Assembly: GCA_013426815.1 (NCBI GenBank)
Contig: JACDZH010000006.1
Location: forward strand, 1 to 45,801
Origin: Paludibacter sp.
Lineage (GTDB): Bacteria > Bacteroidota > Bacteroidia > Bacteroidales > Paludibacteraceae
Length of the DNA stretch: 45,801 bases
Direction: 5' to 3'
The notes beneath the pieces were generated by a model. The model ran no database searches. It saw nothing but the letters and a program-made list of their open reading frames with translations, and was not told where the DNA came from. This document shows positions 10,434-20,466 of this stretch, piece by piece (the first letter of the stretch is position 1; each line of letters begins with the position of its first letter). A program made the position numbers and the translations under genes.

Positions 10434-11189
10434 ATGTTAGCAAAACGAATTATTCCCTGTCTGGATATAAAAAACGGACAAACTGTAAAAGGAATTAATT
10501 TCCTGAATATTACCGATGTTGGTGATCCTGTGGAATTGGGCGCACTGTATGCCCGAATGGGAGCAGATGAATTGGTTTTTTTAGACATTACAGCCACCGT
10601 CGAAAAACGAAAAACCCTTTCGGAACTTGTTACCCGCATTGCTAAACATATCAATATTCCTTTTACAGTGGGTGGTGGTATTTCGAGTGTCGAAGATGTA
10701 TCGGTTTTGTTGGCTTGTGGTGCCGATAAAATTTCAGTCAATACTTCGGCGGTTCTTAATCCGCAATTGATTAGTGATTTAGCCGGTCAGTTTGGCAGTC
10801 AATGTGTTGTATTGGCCATCGATACAAAATATATTGATGGTGAATGGTTTGTATTCCTTAATGGTGGGCGAACACCAACAAAGATTCGCACACTGGATTG
10901 GGCAAAACAAGCCGTAGCTTTGGGTGCCGGCGAAATTCTGCTTACGTCGATGAACAATGATGGAACCAAAAACGGTTTTGCTTTAGATATTACACGGGCA
11001 GTTTCCGAAGCTGTCAATGTGCCGGTAATAGCCAGCGGCGGTGCTGGAACGATGGAACATTTTGTTGATGTTTTTACCGAAGGAAAAGCCGATGCAGCAC
11101 TGGCAGCCAGTATTTTTCACTACAAAGAAATTGGAATTCCCGAATTAAAAGCGTATTTAAAAGAAAAAGGTGTAGAAGTGAGAATATAA
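10434..11189 (+). CDS. hisF: Imidazole glycerol phosphate synthase subunit HisF
   Basis: [57 protein letters not shown]. Confidence 0.97.
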   Translation: MLAKRIIPCLDIKNGQTVKGINFLNITDVGDPVELGALYARMGADELVFLDITATVEKRKTLSELVTRIAKHINIPFTVGGGISSVEDVSVLLACGADKISVNTSAVLNPQLISDLAGQFGSQCVVLAIDTKYIDGEWFVFLNGGRTPTKIRTLDWAKQAVALGAGEILLTSMNNDGTKNGFALDITRAVSEAVNVPVIASGGAGTMEHFVDVFTEGKADAALAASIFHYKEIGIPELKAYLKEKGVEVRI

Positions 11190-11393
11190 GTAATTAGCAC
11201 AATATAGTGTACCATTTAGTCGAAGATTTTTGTAAACGCAAAGTTGCAAAGACACAAAGTCGCAACGAATATAAATTATTGTAAATCAACTATTTCTTAG
11301 CGTCATTGCGATTTAGCGACTTAGCGTTCAAAATAAGACATTATATTAGCACACATATATAATTATCAAATAATTCTCCATTTCGATAAAAAA

Positions 11394-11428
11394 AGCCGGT
11401 TACAATTTCGATTTGTAACCGGCTTAGT
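11394..11428. terminator. Bidirectional rho-independent terminator between hisF and PBP1A
   Basis: AAGCCGGTTACAA/TTGTAACCGGCTT 13-bp stem with flanking A and T runs. Confidence 0.8.
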
Positions 11429-11431
11429 TTT

Positions 11432-13840
11432 TTATTCTTTTGGTGTTTCTTCGTCTGTTGTCGGCACTGCATCAATCATCTCTTCAATAGGCACTTGAGT
11501 CGAATCTGTAAGCGTCGAATCGGGTGGCAAGTAGGTATGACAAGAGTAATCACGCGAAATTTTTTCTTTTGGTTTGGTTAGAAATTTGCCACGATATTGA
11601 GTCAAAGATTTGTCAGCCAACACTTTTTCCATAAAAAGTCCAAAAATTGGTAATGCTGTACGACTACCTTCTCCCAATTGTCCGGTTCGGAAATGAACAC
11701 TTCGATGTTCGCCACCAACCCATGCACCACCAATCAATTTTGGACTCACACCTACAAACCAGGCATCAGAGTGATTGGACGAAGTTCCGGTTTTTCCACC
11801 AAAATCAGTATTTGAGCGGAACAAATCCCATTCCCACAAGGCTTGAGTAGTAGCGCCGGGTTCGGTCATTCCACCTTTTAGCAGTTCTGTTACCAACCAT
11901 GCAGCTTCGTAAGGTATTACACGTTTTTGTTCGGTATTGTGTTGATAAATTATTTTTCCATCTTTATCTTCAATTCGCGTAACCAAAATGGGGTCGTGAT
12001 ACATTCCTTCATTTACAACAGTTGCAAATGCATTTACCAATTCCAATAATGAAACATCCGAAGAACCCAGACACAAAGACGGTTGTTCTTCGAGTGGAGT
12101 TCTAATTCCCAGTAAATGAGCATATTTAACTATTTCTTTTATTCCAACTTCTTGTGCCAATTGTACTGCAACAGAATTGATGGAACGTCCAAAAGCATGC
12201 TTCAAAGAAACCGAACGACCCGAAAATTGTCCATTTGCATTGTGTGGACTCCACGATTTGGACTGACCTTTTTCAACATAATTCCAAGTAACAGGTTTAT
12301 CTGTCATCATGTCACAAGGCGATTTTCCATTCATAATGGCTGCTGTGTAAACAAATAATTTAAAGGTTGAACCCGGTTGTCGTTTTGCTTGTGCAACTTT
12401 ATCGTACTGCCAGAATTTAAAATCAATATCGCCAACCCATGCCCGTACATTCCCTGTTTCTGGTTCCATTGCCACAAAACTGCTGTGCATAAAGTGATTC
12501 ATATAACGGATTGAATCCATCACACTCAAGGTTGTATCTTTTTCACCCCGCTTATAATCAAACACTTTCGTTCGGTGTGGTTGATTTAAGTACTTATTAA
12601 TTGAATCAGGGTTATTGTTATATTTTGCTTTTAAAGATGCATATCTTTTTGTTTTTTTGGCTTTATCTTCAATGAAATTCACTATGTCTTTGTGGTTTTC
12701 GTCCTGCCATGGATTTTGTCCCCGCCAGTGGTCGAAAAAACGCCGTTGCACCTGTCGCATTTGTTTATTAACAGCTTCTTCGGCATATTTTTGCATACGC
12801 GAATCGATGGTAACATAAATTTTCAACCCATCGGTGTAAATATCGTATCCATTTTCATTCTCCCAATCCTGAAGATATTTATCCAAATAAGCCCTGAAAT
12901 GAAGTGCATCTCCATCATACGATTGTTCTACACTGAAATTCAATTCAATAGGAATTTTCTTAAGCGAATCGCATTGATGTTGGGTAATGATTTTATGACG
13001 TACCAGATTTTCCAACACAACATTTCGACGTTCCAATGATCGTTTTGGATGCGAAATGGGACTGTAGGTAGTTGTTGCCTTTAACAGACCAACCAAAGTA
13101 GCCGATTGTTCATAATTAAGTTTTGCAGCCGTAGTTTTAAAAAATGTTTTTGCTGCAGTATGAATTCCATAAGCATTGCTACCAAAGTCAACCGTGTTGA
13201 AGTACATGGTCAGAATTTCTTTTTTGGTATAAAAAATCTCAATTTTAACCGCAGTGGTCCATTCCTTGGTTTTCATGATAACAATTTTCAGCCCAGGAAT
13301 ATACCCAAATAAACCCGTAGAATACTGATTGCGGGTTTTATACATATTTTTGACCAATTGCTGCGTAATTGTACTTGCACCACGACTTTTTCCTTTGGTC
13401 ATGTCCTTTATAGCAGCAATGACACCTTCAAAATCAATTCCAAAATGCTTATAAAAACGTTCATCCTCGGTACTAATCAATGTTTTGATAAGTATGGGCG
13501 ATATTTCTTCATATTTTACCGGAGTCCGGTTTTCGTTGAAATATTTACCAATCACTTTGCCATCGGTAGTGATTATTTCGGAAGCTTCGCTCTGGTATGG
13601 ATTGCTGATGCTGCTTAAACTGGGCGATTTACCAAATAACCACAAAAAGTTTATGTCAACAATAAAGAGATAAATTAAAAATAATACGATGGAAGTAATA
13701 ATAATATTGGCAATTTTTTTATACCAAATCAAACCACGATAGCGCACCAATCGTGCTTTTCGCCATGTGATAAATTTTGACCACCAAATCTTTATAAACT
13801 CCCATATAATGGGAAGTTGACTTAAAAACTTTTTCCACAT
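11432..13840 (-). CDS. Penicillin-binding protein 1A (transglycosylase/transpeptidase)
   Basis: STEDERFYKHFGID..GRGAST-like GASTITQQLVKNMY; KRQPGSTFKLFVYTAA; GGKTGTSSNHSDAWFVG. Confidence 0.95.
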   Translation of the reverse strand: MWKKFLSQLPIIWEFIKIWWSKFITWRKARLVRYRGLIWYKKIANIIITSIVLFLIYLFIVDINFLWLFGKSPSLSSISNPYQSEASEIITTDGKVIGKYFNENRTPVKYEEISPILIKTLISTEDERFYKHFGIDFEGVIAAIKDMTKGKSRGASTITQQLVKNMYKTRNQYSTGLFGYIPGLKIVIMKTKEWTTAVKIEIFYTKKEILTMYFNTVDFGSNAYGIHTAAKTFFKTTAAKLNYEQSATLVGLLKATTTYSPISHPKRSLERRNVVLENLVRHKIITQHQCDSLKKIPIELNFSVEQSYDGDALHFRAYLDKYLQDWENENGYDIYTDGLKIYVTIDSRMQKYAEEAVNKQMRQVQRRFFDHWRGQNPWQDENHKDIVNFIEDKAKKTKRYASLKAKYNNNPDSINKYLNQPHRTKVFDYKRGEKDTTLSVMDSIRYMNHFMHSSFVAMEPETGNVRAWVGDIDFKFWQYDKVAQAKRQPGSTFKLFVYTAAIMNGKSPCDMMTDKPVTWNYVEKGQSKSWSPHNANGQFSGRSVSLKHAFGRSINSVAVQLAQEVGIKEIVKYAHLLGIRTPLEEQPSLCLGSSDVSLLELVNAFATVVNEGMYHDPILVTRIEDKDGKIIYQHNTEQKRVIPYEAAWLVTELLKGGMTEPGATTQALWEWDLFRSNTDFGGKTGTSSNHSDAWFVGVSPKLIGGAWVGGEHRSVHFRTGQLGEGSRTALPIFGLFMEKVLADKSLTQYRGKFLTKPKEKISRDYSCHTYLPPDSTLTDSTQVPIEEMIDAVPTTDEETPKE

Positions 13841-13953
13841 AATGTTTTTACGAATTTTGGTGCAAAGTTATAGTAAAAGAAGGAATTTTGCATCGATTTT
13901 ACGGCAGTATGCAAATAAACTTTTATATGTTTTCCTATTTTATTAAAAATAAA

Positions 13954-13985
13954 AAACCCGACTTATTTTAAAAATCGGGCTTTTT
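13954..13985 (-). terminator. Rho-independent terminator after metK
   Basis: Minus strand AAGCCCGA..TCGGGTTTTTT hairpin. Confidence 0.7.
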
Positions 13986-14002
13986 ATCTAATTATAAATC
14001 TT

Positions 14003-15283
14003 TTACAATCCAAATTCTGTTTTAATATCGCTTACTTTATCCAGTTTTTCCCAGGTAAAAAGATCAACTTTAAATGAAATTTCTTTACCATTTCCATCTT
14101 TAAATGTTTTGGTTTTAGTTTCAGGTTCTCGTCCTACATGACCATAAGCAGCAGTTTCTTCGTAAATTGGTAATCGAAGTTTCAATCGTTCTTCAATTTC
14201 TTTTGGACGCATGGTGAATAATTTCTCAATTTTAGTCGCAATTTCACCATCGTTCAATTTAACTTTTGCTGTGCCATAGGTATTAATATACAAATTCATA
14301 GGTTTTGCCACTCCAATTGCATAAGCCACTTGTACCAATACTTCATCGGCAACACCTGATGCCACCATGTTCTTGGCAATGTGACGGGCTGCATACGCTG
14401 CCGAACGGTCTACTTTAGAAGGATCTTTACCCGAGAATGCACCACCACCGTGAGCACCTTTTCCACCATAGGTATCAACAATAATTTTACGACCTGTCAA
14501 ACCAGTATCGCCGTGAGGACCGCCAATTACGAATTTTCCGGTTGGATTTACATGTAAAATGAAATCGTCTTTTATCAGTTGAGCAAATTGAGCATCCAAT
14601 GCCTTCACACGTGGAATTAAAATGTCATTCACATCTTGTCTGATTTTTGCCAACATTTCGTTATCAGCTTCTACCTCAGTTTTATTTGCCGATGGTTTCA
14701 CAAAATCATCGTGCTGGGTCGAAACTACAACCGTATGAACTTTTACCGGTTGGTTGTTGTCATCATATTGGATGGTAACCTGTGATTTTGAATCGGGGCG
14801 TAAATAAGTCATAACCTTGCCTTCGCGACGAATTTCGGCTAATTCCTTTACCAAAGCGTGCGATAAATCTAAAGCTATCGGCATCAAATTTTGAGTTTCG
14901 TTGCAAGCATATCCAAACATCATACCCTGGTCGCCGGCACCCTGATCCATTGGATCAACCCGTTCTACACCCTGGTTAATGTCGCTCGATTGTTCGTGCA
15001 AAGCCGAAAAAATACCGCATGAGTCACCATCAAACTTGTATTCGCCTTTGGTATAACCAATTTTGTTAATTACACGGCGTGCTACCGATTGAACATCAAT
15101 ATATGCATTTGAATGAACTTCGCCTGCAATGACCACTTGTCCGGTGGTTACCAATGTTTCACAGCCTACTTTTGAATTACTGTCCAATGCTAAAAAGGTA
15201 TCCAGTATGGCATCTGAAATTTGATCGGCTACTTTGTCTGGATGACCTTCCGACACCGACTCGGATGAAAATAAATATCCCAT
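14003..15283 (-). CDS. metK: S-adenosylmethionine synthetase
   Basis: [64 protein letters not shown]. Confidence 0.97.
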   Translation of the reverse strand: MGYLFSSESVSEGHPDKVADQISDAILDTFLALDSNSKVGCETLVTTGQVVIAGEVHSNAYIDVQSVARRVINKIGYTKGEYKFDGDSCGIFSALHEQSSDINQGVERVDPMDQGAGDQGMMFGYACNETQNLMPIALDLSHALVKELAEIRREGKVMTYLRPDSKSQVTIQYDDNNQPVKVHTVVVSTQHDDFVKPSANKTEVEADNEMLAKIRQDVNDILIPRVKALDAQFAQLIKDDFILHVNPTGKFVIGGPHGDTGLTGRKIIVDTYGGKGAHGGGAFSGKDPSKVDRSAAYAARHIAKNMVASGVADEVLVQVAYAIGVAKPMNLYINTYGTAKVKLNDGEIATKIEKLFTMRPKEIEERLKLRLPIYEETAAYGHVGREPETKTKTFKDGNGKEISFKVDLFTWEKLDKVSDIKTEFGL

Positions 15284-15424
15284 AATTTTTAAGATTTACT
15301 ATTCTACAATTTACTTTTTACAATGCTCACCGAGTAAAAATAAAATGAAACTGCAAAATAAGATTTACAATTAATTAATTTACGATTACTCAACTGAGTA
15401 AACATAAAAACGGGAAAAATGTTT

Positions 15425-15510
15425 GGTGGACTTAATGAAAGGCAGAAAATGCGGGTTGCGATTTAGCATTTTTTTCTGTGGTTGCAAGCAGTCCAAATCT
15501 CTCCACATTT
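15425..15510 (-). promoter_or_regulatory. Candidate SAM-II (SAM-alpha-like) riboswitch in the metK leader
   Basis: Minus strand GUGGAGAGAUUUGGACUGCUUGCAACCAC-AGAAAAAAAUGCUAAAUCG resembles the remembered SAM-II core (GUGG..GAUUUG..GCUUGCA.CCAC..AA..GCUAAA); metK is immediately downstream; possible TACTTTTG -7 box just upstream. Confidence 0.6.
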
Positions 15511-15708
15511 ATTACGCCACAAAAGTACATAAACTATTTTAAATGACAAAATTCCGGGAATAAAATCATATTTTTATGCTCAAGGATGCAGTATTTTATG
15601 TTAAAATACTGCAATATAACAACCAGTGCTACAAAAAAAGAATTAAAAAGGCGATGCTAGCCTAAGTTGCTTGTGCTGGTTGAATGCGTTTTTTTTTGGC
15701 TGTAACCG

Positions 15709-15818
15709 AAAAAAAGCCCCCGTATTGTAAGACGAGGGCAACTTAAATGTTTTCACAATTGATTCCGATAGCTATCGGAACCTTATTGAGATTTGCTTCA
15801 AAAAACTATTTTTTTATC
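15709..15818 (-). ncRNA. tracrRNA-like module C (metK-proximal copy) with distinct terminator
   Basis: Minus strand TTTTTTGAAGCAAATCTCAATAAGG-TTCCGATAGCTATCGGAA-TCAATTGTGAAAACATTTAAGTT-GCCCTCGTCTTACAATACGGGGGC-TTTTTTT. Confidence 0.75.
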
Positions 15819-16065
15819 TTATACAGAATGTTCATAAAAAAAATGCCTCCCACTTATTATGGCGGAGAGGCTTACCAAATGTTTTCACAACGGATTCCGA
15901 TAGCTATCGGAACCTTATTGAGATTTGCTTCAAAAAACTATTTTTTTATCTTATACAGAATGTTCATAAAAAAAATGCCTCCCACTTATTATGGCGGAGA
16001 GGCTTACCAAATGTTTTCACAACGGATTCCGATAGCTATCGGAACCTTATTGTGATTTGCTTCAA
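15747..16065. repeat. 132-bp tandem repeat (about 2.4 copies) carrying the tracrRNA modules
   Basis: atgttttcacaa at 15747, 15879 and 16011 (period 132). Units 1 and 2 differ only at aattgat/aacggat. Confidence 0.95.
15836..15950 (-). ncRNA. tracrRNA-like module B (middle copy)
   Basis: Minus strand GTTTTTTGAAGCAAATCTCAATAAGG-palindrome-TCCGTTGTGAAAACATTTGGTAA-GCCTCTCCGCC..GTGGGAGGC-TTTTTTTT. Confidence 0.75.
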
Positions 16066-16077
16066 AAATTGTACGGC
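15968..16077 (-). ncRNA. tracrRNA module A (cas9-proximal, best anti-repeat)
   Basis: Anti-repeat TACAATTTTTGAAGCAAATCACAA complements repeat TTGTGATTTGCTTTCAAAAATTGTA with a single bulged nt; followed by hairpin, GUUGUGAAAACAUUU and a terminator with T8; TATCTTTG promoter at 16077-16084. Confidence 0.88.
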
Positions 16078-16107
16078 AAAGATAAACAAAAATATTTATT
16101 CTACAAC
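16077..16107 (-). promoter_or_regulatory. tracrRNA promoter: GTTG-N19-TATCTTTG (Bacteroidota consensus)
   Basis: Plus-strand CAAAGATA (16077-16084) and CAAC (16104-16107), 19-nt spacing. Confidence 0.7.
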
Positions 16108-16108
16108 A

Positions 16109-16140
16109 CTTGTTTAGTAAAAATAATTAAATTAACTTTA
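16109..16140 (+). promoter_or_regulatory. Probable cas9 promoter: CTTG-N20-TAACTTTA
   Basis: 7/8 match to TAnnTTTG at the right spacing, 35 nt upstream of the cas9 ATG. Confidence 0.45.
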
Positions 16141-16174
16141 ACGCCAATTTATAACCGTTTAAAATATTGATATT

Positions 16175-19100
16175 ATGAAGAAGATTTTGGGACTGGATCT
16201 GGGTACTAACAGTATCGGGTGGGCATTGGTGAACGAGGGAGAAGGTGAGGGTGAGCAATCATCGATAATAAAAGTTGGTGTAAGAGTAAACCCATTAACT
16301 GTGGATGAACAAACAAATTTCGAAAAGGGAAAAAGCATAACTACAAATGCAGACAGAACATTAAAACGTTCTGCACGCAGAAACCTACAACGCTTGAAGC
16401 TTAGAAAAGAAAACTTAATAGAAATTCTAACTACAAATGGTTGGATAAACTCAGATACTATTCTTTCGGAAAATGGAAATAAAACCACCTTTGAGACTTA
16501 TCGTTTGAGGGCGAAAGCTGCAAGTGAGGAGGTTAGTTTAGAAGAATTTGCGAGGATTCTATTGATGATTAACAGCAAACGTGGCTATAAAAGCAGTAGA
16601 AAAGCAAAATCGCAAGACGAAGGACAGTTGATTGACGGAATGGAAGTTGCAAAAAAACTGTATAATGAGGGAATAACACCAGGACAGTTTGTACTCCAAC
16701 TATTAAAATCAGGTAAGAAATACATCCCAGATTTTTATCGTTCGGATTTACATGCCGAGTTTGATAAAGTTTTTGACAAACAAATAACTTACCATCCTGA
16801 CTTTCTTAATGAAGAATTAAAAGAAGAGTTGCGAGCTAAAAAACGTGATGCTATTTGGGCTATCTGCGCTAAAAAGTTCAAAGAAAATGGTTTCGAATTG
16901 GTCGGCACAAAAAGAAAAGGAAACACTGCCGAACAGAAGGTTGAAAATTACGTTTGGCGAGCAAAAGCACTAACCGAAAAATTGGAATTGGAAGAATTTG
17001 TAATCGTATTACAACAAATCAACTCTCAAATAAACAGTTCCAGTGGTTATCTTGGGTCGATAAGTGACAGAAGCAAGGAACTTTTTTTCAACAAACAAAC
17101 AGTTGGGCAAAATTTAATGGCTCAATTGGACGCAAACCCACACACGAAATTAAAGAACCAAGTATTTTATCGTCAAGATTATTTGGACGAATTCGAAAAA
17201 CTATGGTCAACACAATCTGTATTCCACAAACAACTTACTGATGAATTGAAAACAGAAATTAGGGATGTGGTAATATTCTACCAACGAAAGCTCAAAAGTC
17301 AGAAAGGACTTATTAGTATTTGTGAGTTCGAAAATCGACAAGTTGAGGTTGTAATTGAAGGAAAAAAGAAAACAAAAACTGTAGGCATGAAAGTCTGCCC
17401 AAAATCGTCGCCACTTCTCCATGAGTTTAAAATATGGCAAGTACTTAACAACATACAAGTTACCGACAAGTCTGAGACAATGAGATTTTTAGAACAAGAA
17501 GAAAAAGAATTACTTTACGCCGAACTGAGCATAAAAGACAAATTATCGAAAACAGATGCACTCAAGTTACTTTATAAAAATCCCAAAGAACTGGATTTAA
17601 ACTTTAAAGATATTGAAGGAAACCGCACTCAGGCAGCTTTATTCAAAACATATCAAAGAATAATAGAATTGAGCGGACACGACGAATATGATTTCACCAA
17701 ACTTCCTGCATCTGAAACATTGGAAATAGTACGCTCCATTTTTAACGGACTCAATTATAACACCGACATTCTGAATTTCGATTCATCTTTAGAGGGAAAA
17801 GCATTTGAAAATCAAGCGTTATACCAACTATGGCATTTACTATATTCATTTGAAGGTGACGACTCAATAAGCGGGAACGACATGCTGGTTGCGAAACTCA
17901 CCGAGCTTTATGGTTTTGAAAAAGTATATGCCACTATGCTAGCCAATGTAAACTTCCAAGATGACTATGGCAGTTTGAGTACTAAGGCAATGCGCAAAAT
18001 ACTTCCACATTTAAAAGAGGGGCTCGAATATAGCGCAGCGTGCGTGCTTGCCGGCTATCGCCATTCTAAGAGTTCGCTAACCAGAGAGGAACTTGATAAT
18101 AAAGTATTGAAAAACAAATTAGAAATTCTACCTAAAAAACAGCCTACGCAATCCCGTGGTGGAAAAAATTCTGAACCAAATGATTAATGTGGTAAATGCC
18201 AGCATAGAAGCATATGGCAAACCTGATGAAATAAGAATTGAATTGGCTCGAGAACTAAAAAAGAGTGCTAAAGAAAGAGAAGATGCTACAGCAGCCATAA
18301 GCAAAACAACTGCCGAACATGAAGCATATAGGGCTATTCTACGCAAAGAATTCGGGCTTACCAATGTTAGCCGAAACGATATAATCCGGTACAAGCTGTA
18401 TAAAGAATTAGAATTTACCGGCTATAAAACCTTATATTCAGGAACATACATTTCTCAAGAAAAGTTATTCAGCAAAGAATTTGATATTGAGCATATCATA
18501 CCACAATCTCGCTTATTCGACGATTCCTTTTCGAACAAAACACTGGAGCTACGCAGTATAAATATTGAGAAAGGTAATGACACTGCAATTGATTTTGTTT
18601 TGAAAAAATACAACGAAGATGGACAAACTGCATTTTTAGTCCGAATTGGAGAAATGTACAAAGCGGGTAAATTATCGAAAACCAAGTATAATAAGCTAAA
18701 AATGAAGGGTGAAGATATTCCGAGCGATTTTATAAATCGTGATTTGAGAGACACTCAATACATAGCAAAGAAAGCCAAAAACATATTGGAAGAGCTTGTA
18801 AAAGAAGTGGTTTCAACTACAGGGTCAGTTACAGACCGTTTGCGTGAGGATTGGCAGTTGATTGACGTCATGCAGGAGCTAAATTGGGATAAATATGACA
18901 AACAAGGTTTGACTGAGGTTATCCAAAACCGCGATGGACATAGAATCAAACGCAATAAGACTGGACAAAACGAAACGACCATCGGCACCATGCTATGGAT
19001 GCACTAACCATTGCTTTTACTAAACGAAATCATATTCAATACCTCAACAATCTGAATGCACGAAGCGATAAAGCGGGCAGCATTTATGGCATCGAACAAA

Positions 19101-20404
19101 AAGAACTTTACAGAGATGATAATGGTAAACTACGCTTTAAAATGCCATTAGAAAACTTTAGAAGTGATGCAAAAAGGCACTTGGAGAACACATTAGTGTC
19201 AATCAAAGCAAAGAATAAGGTTGCCACAATAAACATAAATGTTTCAAAAAAACAAAATGGTGTAAATAAAAAAATACAACTAACACCACGCGGACAATTA
19301 CATTTAGAAACAGTATATGGGAGCATTAAGCAGTATGTATCTAAAGAAGAAAAGGTAAATGCTAGCTTTACAAAGGAACAAATAGAGAAAGTGGCAAAAA
19401 AATCATATCGCGAAGCGCTTTTAGCACGATTAGCAGAATTTGATAACGACCCTAAAAAAGCATTTACTGGCAAAAACAGTTTAGACAAGAACCCCATATT
19501 TATTGACGAGGCACATACCACAAAAGTGCCTGAAAAAGTAAAAACTGTTACATCAGAAACAGTTTACACCATACGCAAAGATATATCTCCCGATTTAAAA
19601 ATTGAAAAAGTAATTGATGTCAATATAAGAAAGATTCTCGAAGGTAGACTTAAAGAGTTTGGAAGTGACAGCAAAAAAGCATTCACAAATCTTGATGAGA
19701 ATCCAATTTGGCTAAACAAAGAAAAAGGTATTGCCATTAAACGGGTTACAATAACTGGGATTAGCAATGCCGTATCGCTTCACGAAAAACGAGATAAAGA
19801 TGGAAAGTTGATATTAGATAAAAATGGAAATAAGCAACCCATAGACTTTGTAAATACCGGCAACAACCATCATGTTGCTATTTATCGCGTACCAGTTTTA
19901 GATAAAGATGGGCAAATTGTTTTTGATGAAGAAAATAATCAGAAATATGAATTACAAGAAAATGTAATCTCATTTTTTGAAGCTACTACACGAGTGAATC
20001 AGGGTTTGCCAATTATCGACAAAGAATACAAGAAATCAGAAGGTTGGCAATTTCTATTCAGTATGAAACAGAATGAATACTTCGTTTTTCCAAAAATAGA
20101 AAAACGCGAAAAAGTAAACGAAGAAACTGGTGAAATAACTGAAGAAGAAAATATTTCTTTCAATCCTAAGGAAATAGATTTGCTGAACCCAGACAATTAT
20201 CATTTGATTAGTCCAAATTTATTTAGGGTACAGAAATTCACAATCAAGGATTATTTTTTCAGACACCATTTGGAAACAACTGTTGAAAACAACAATGAGT
20301 TAAAAGGGACTACATGGCTAAGATTTGGTTTAAATGGGATAAACAATGTCATTAAAGTGCGAATTAACCATATCGGTCAAATTGTCGCAGTTGGTGAATA
20401 TTAA
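16175..20404 (+). CDS. cas9: Type II-C CRISPR-associated endonuclease Cas9 (about 1409 aa if repaired; read as three ORFs because of two compensating 1-nt indels)
   Basis: RuvC-I ILGLDLGTNSIGWALV; bridge helix RSARRNLQRLKLRKE; KPDEIRIELARELKKSAKER (RuvC-II); HNH DIEHIIPQSRLFDDSFSNKTL; restored frame gives DWTKRNDHRHHAMDALTIAFTK (RuvC-III). ORFs 16175-18187, 18156-19007, 18995-20404. Confidence 0.93.
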
Positions 20405-20466
20405 AACATTATTTATTTACTCGTTTAACAACAAAAAGTGATAGGTAATCAAAACGAACATCCTCT

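Noticed and set aside
10434-11189. hisF outside a his operon as an anomaly
   Set aside because: Intact canonical HisF; dispersed his genes are not unusual.
11225-11345. Small RNA gene after hisF
   Set aside because: Resembles the dispersed cgcaaag..cttagcgttc intergenic repeat also seen near 30300; no terminator or promoter structure supports an RNA gene.
15747-16055. 102-aa ORF with 44-aa repeats (MFSQ[L/R]IPIAIGTLLRFASKNYFFILYRMFIKKMPPTYYGGEAYQ), superficially a novel repeat protein
   Set aside because: Period 132 is divisible by 3, so the frame stays open by chance; the antisense strand encodes tracrRNA modules with anti-repeats, hairpins and terminators that account for the sequence.
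18134-18140. AAAAAAC heptamer at the first cas9 break as a programmed -1 ribosomal frameshift site
   Set aside because: The required shift is +1 (or -2), and the heptamer is not phased as X XXY YYZ in the ORF1 frame; a matching unexplained -1 shift downstream makes error or mutation more likely.
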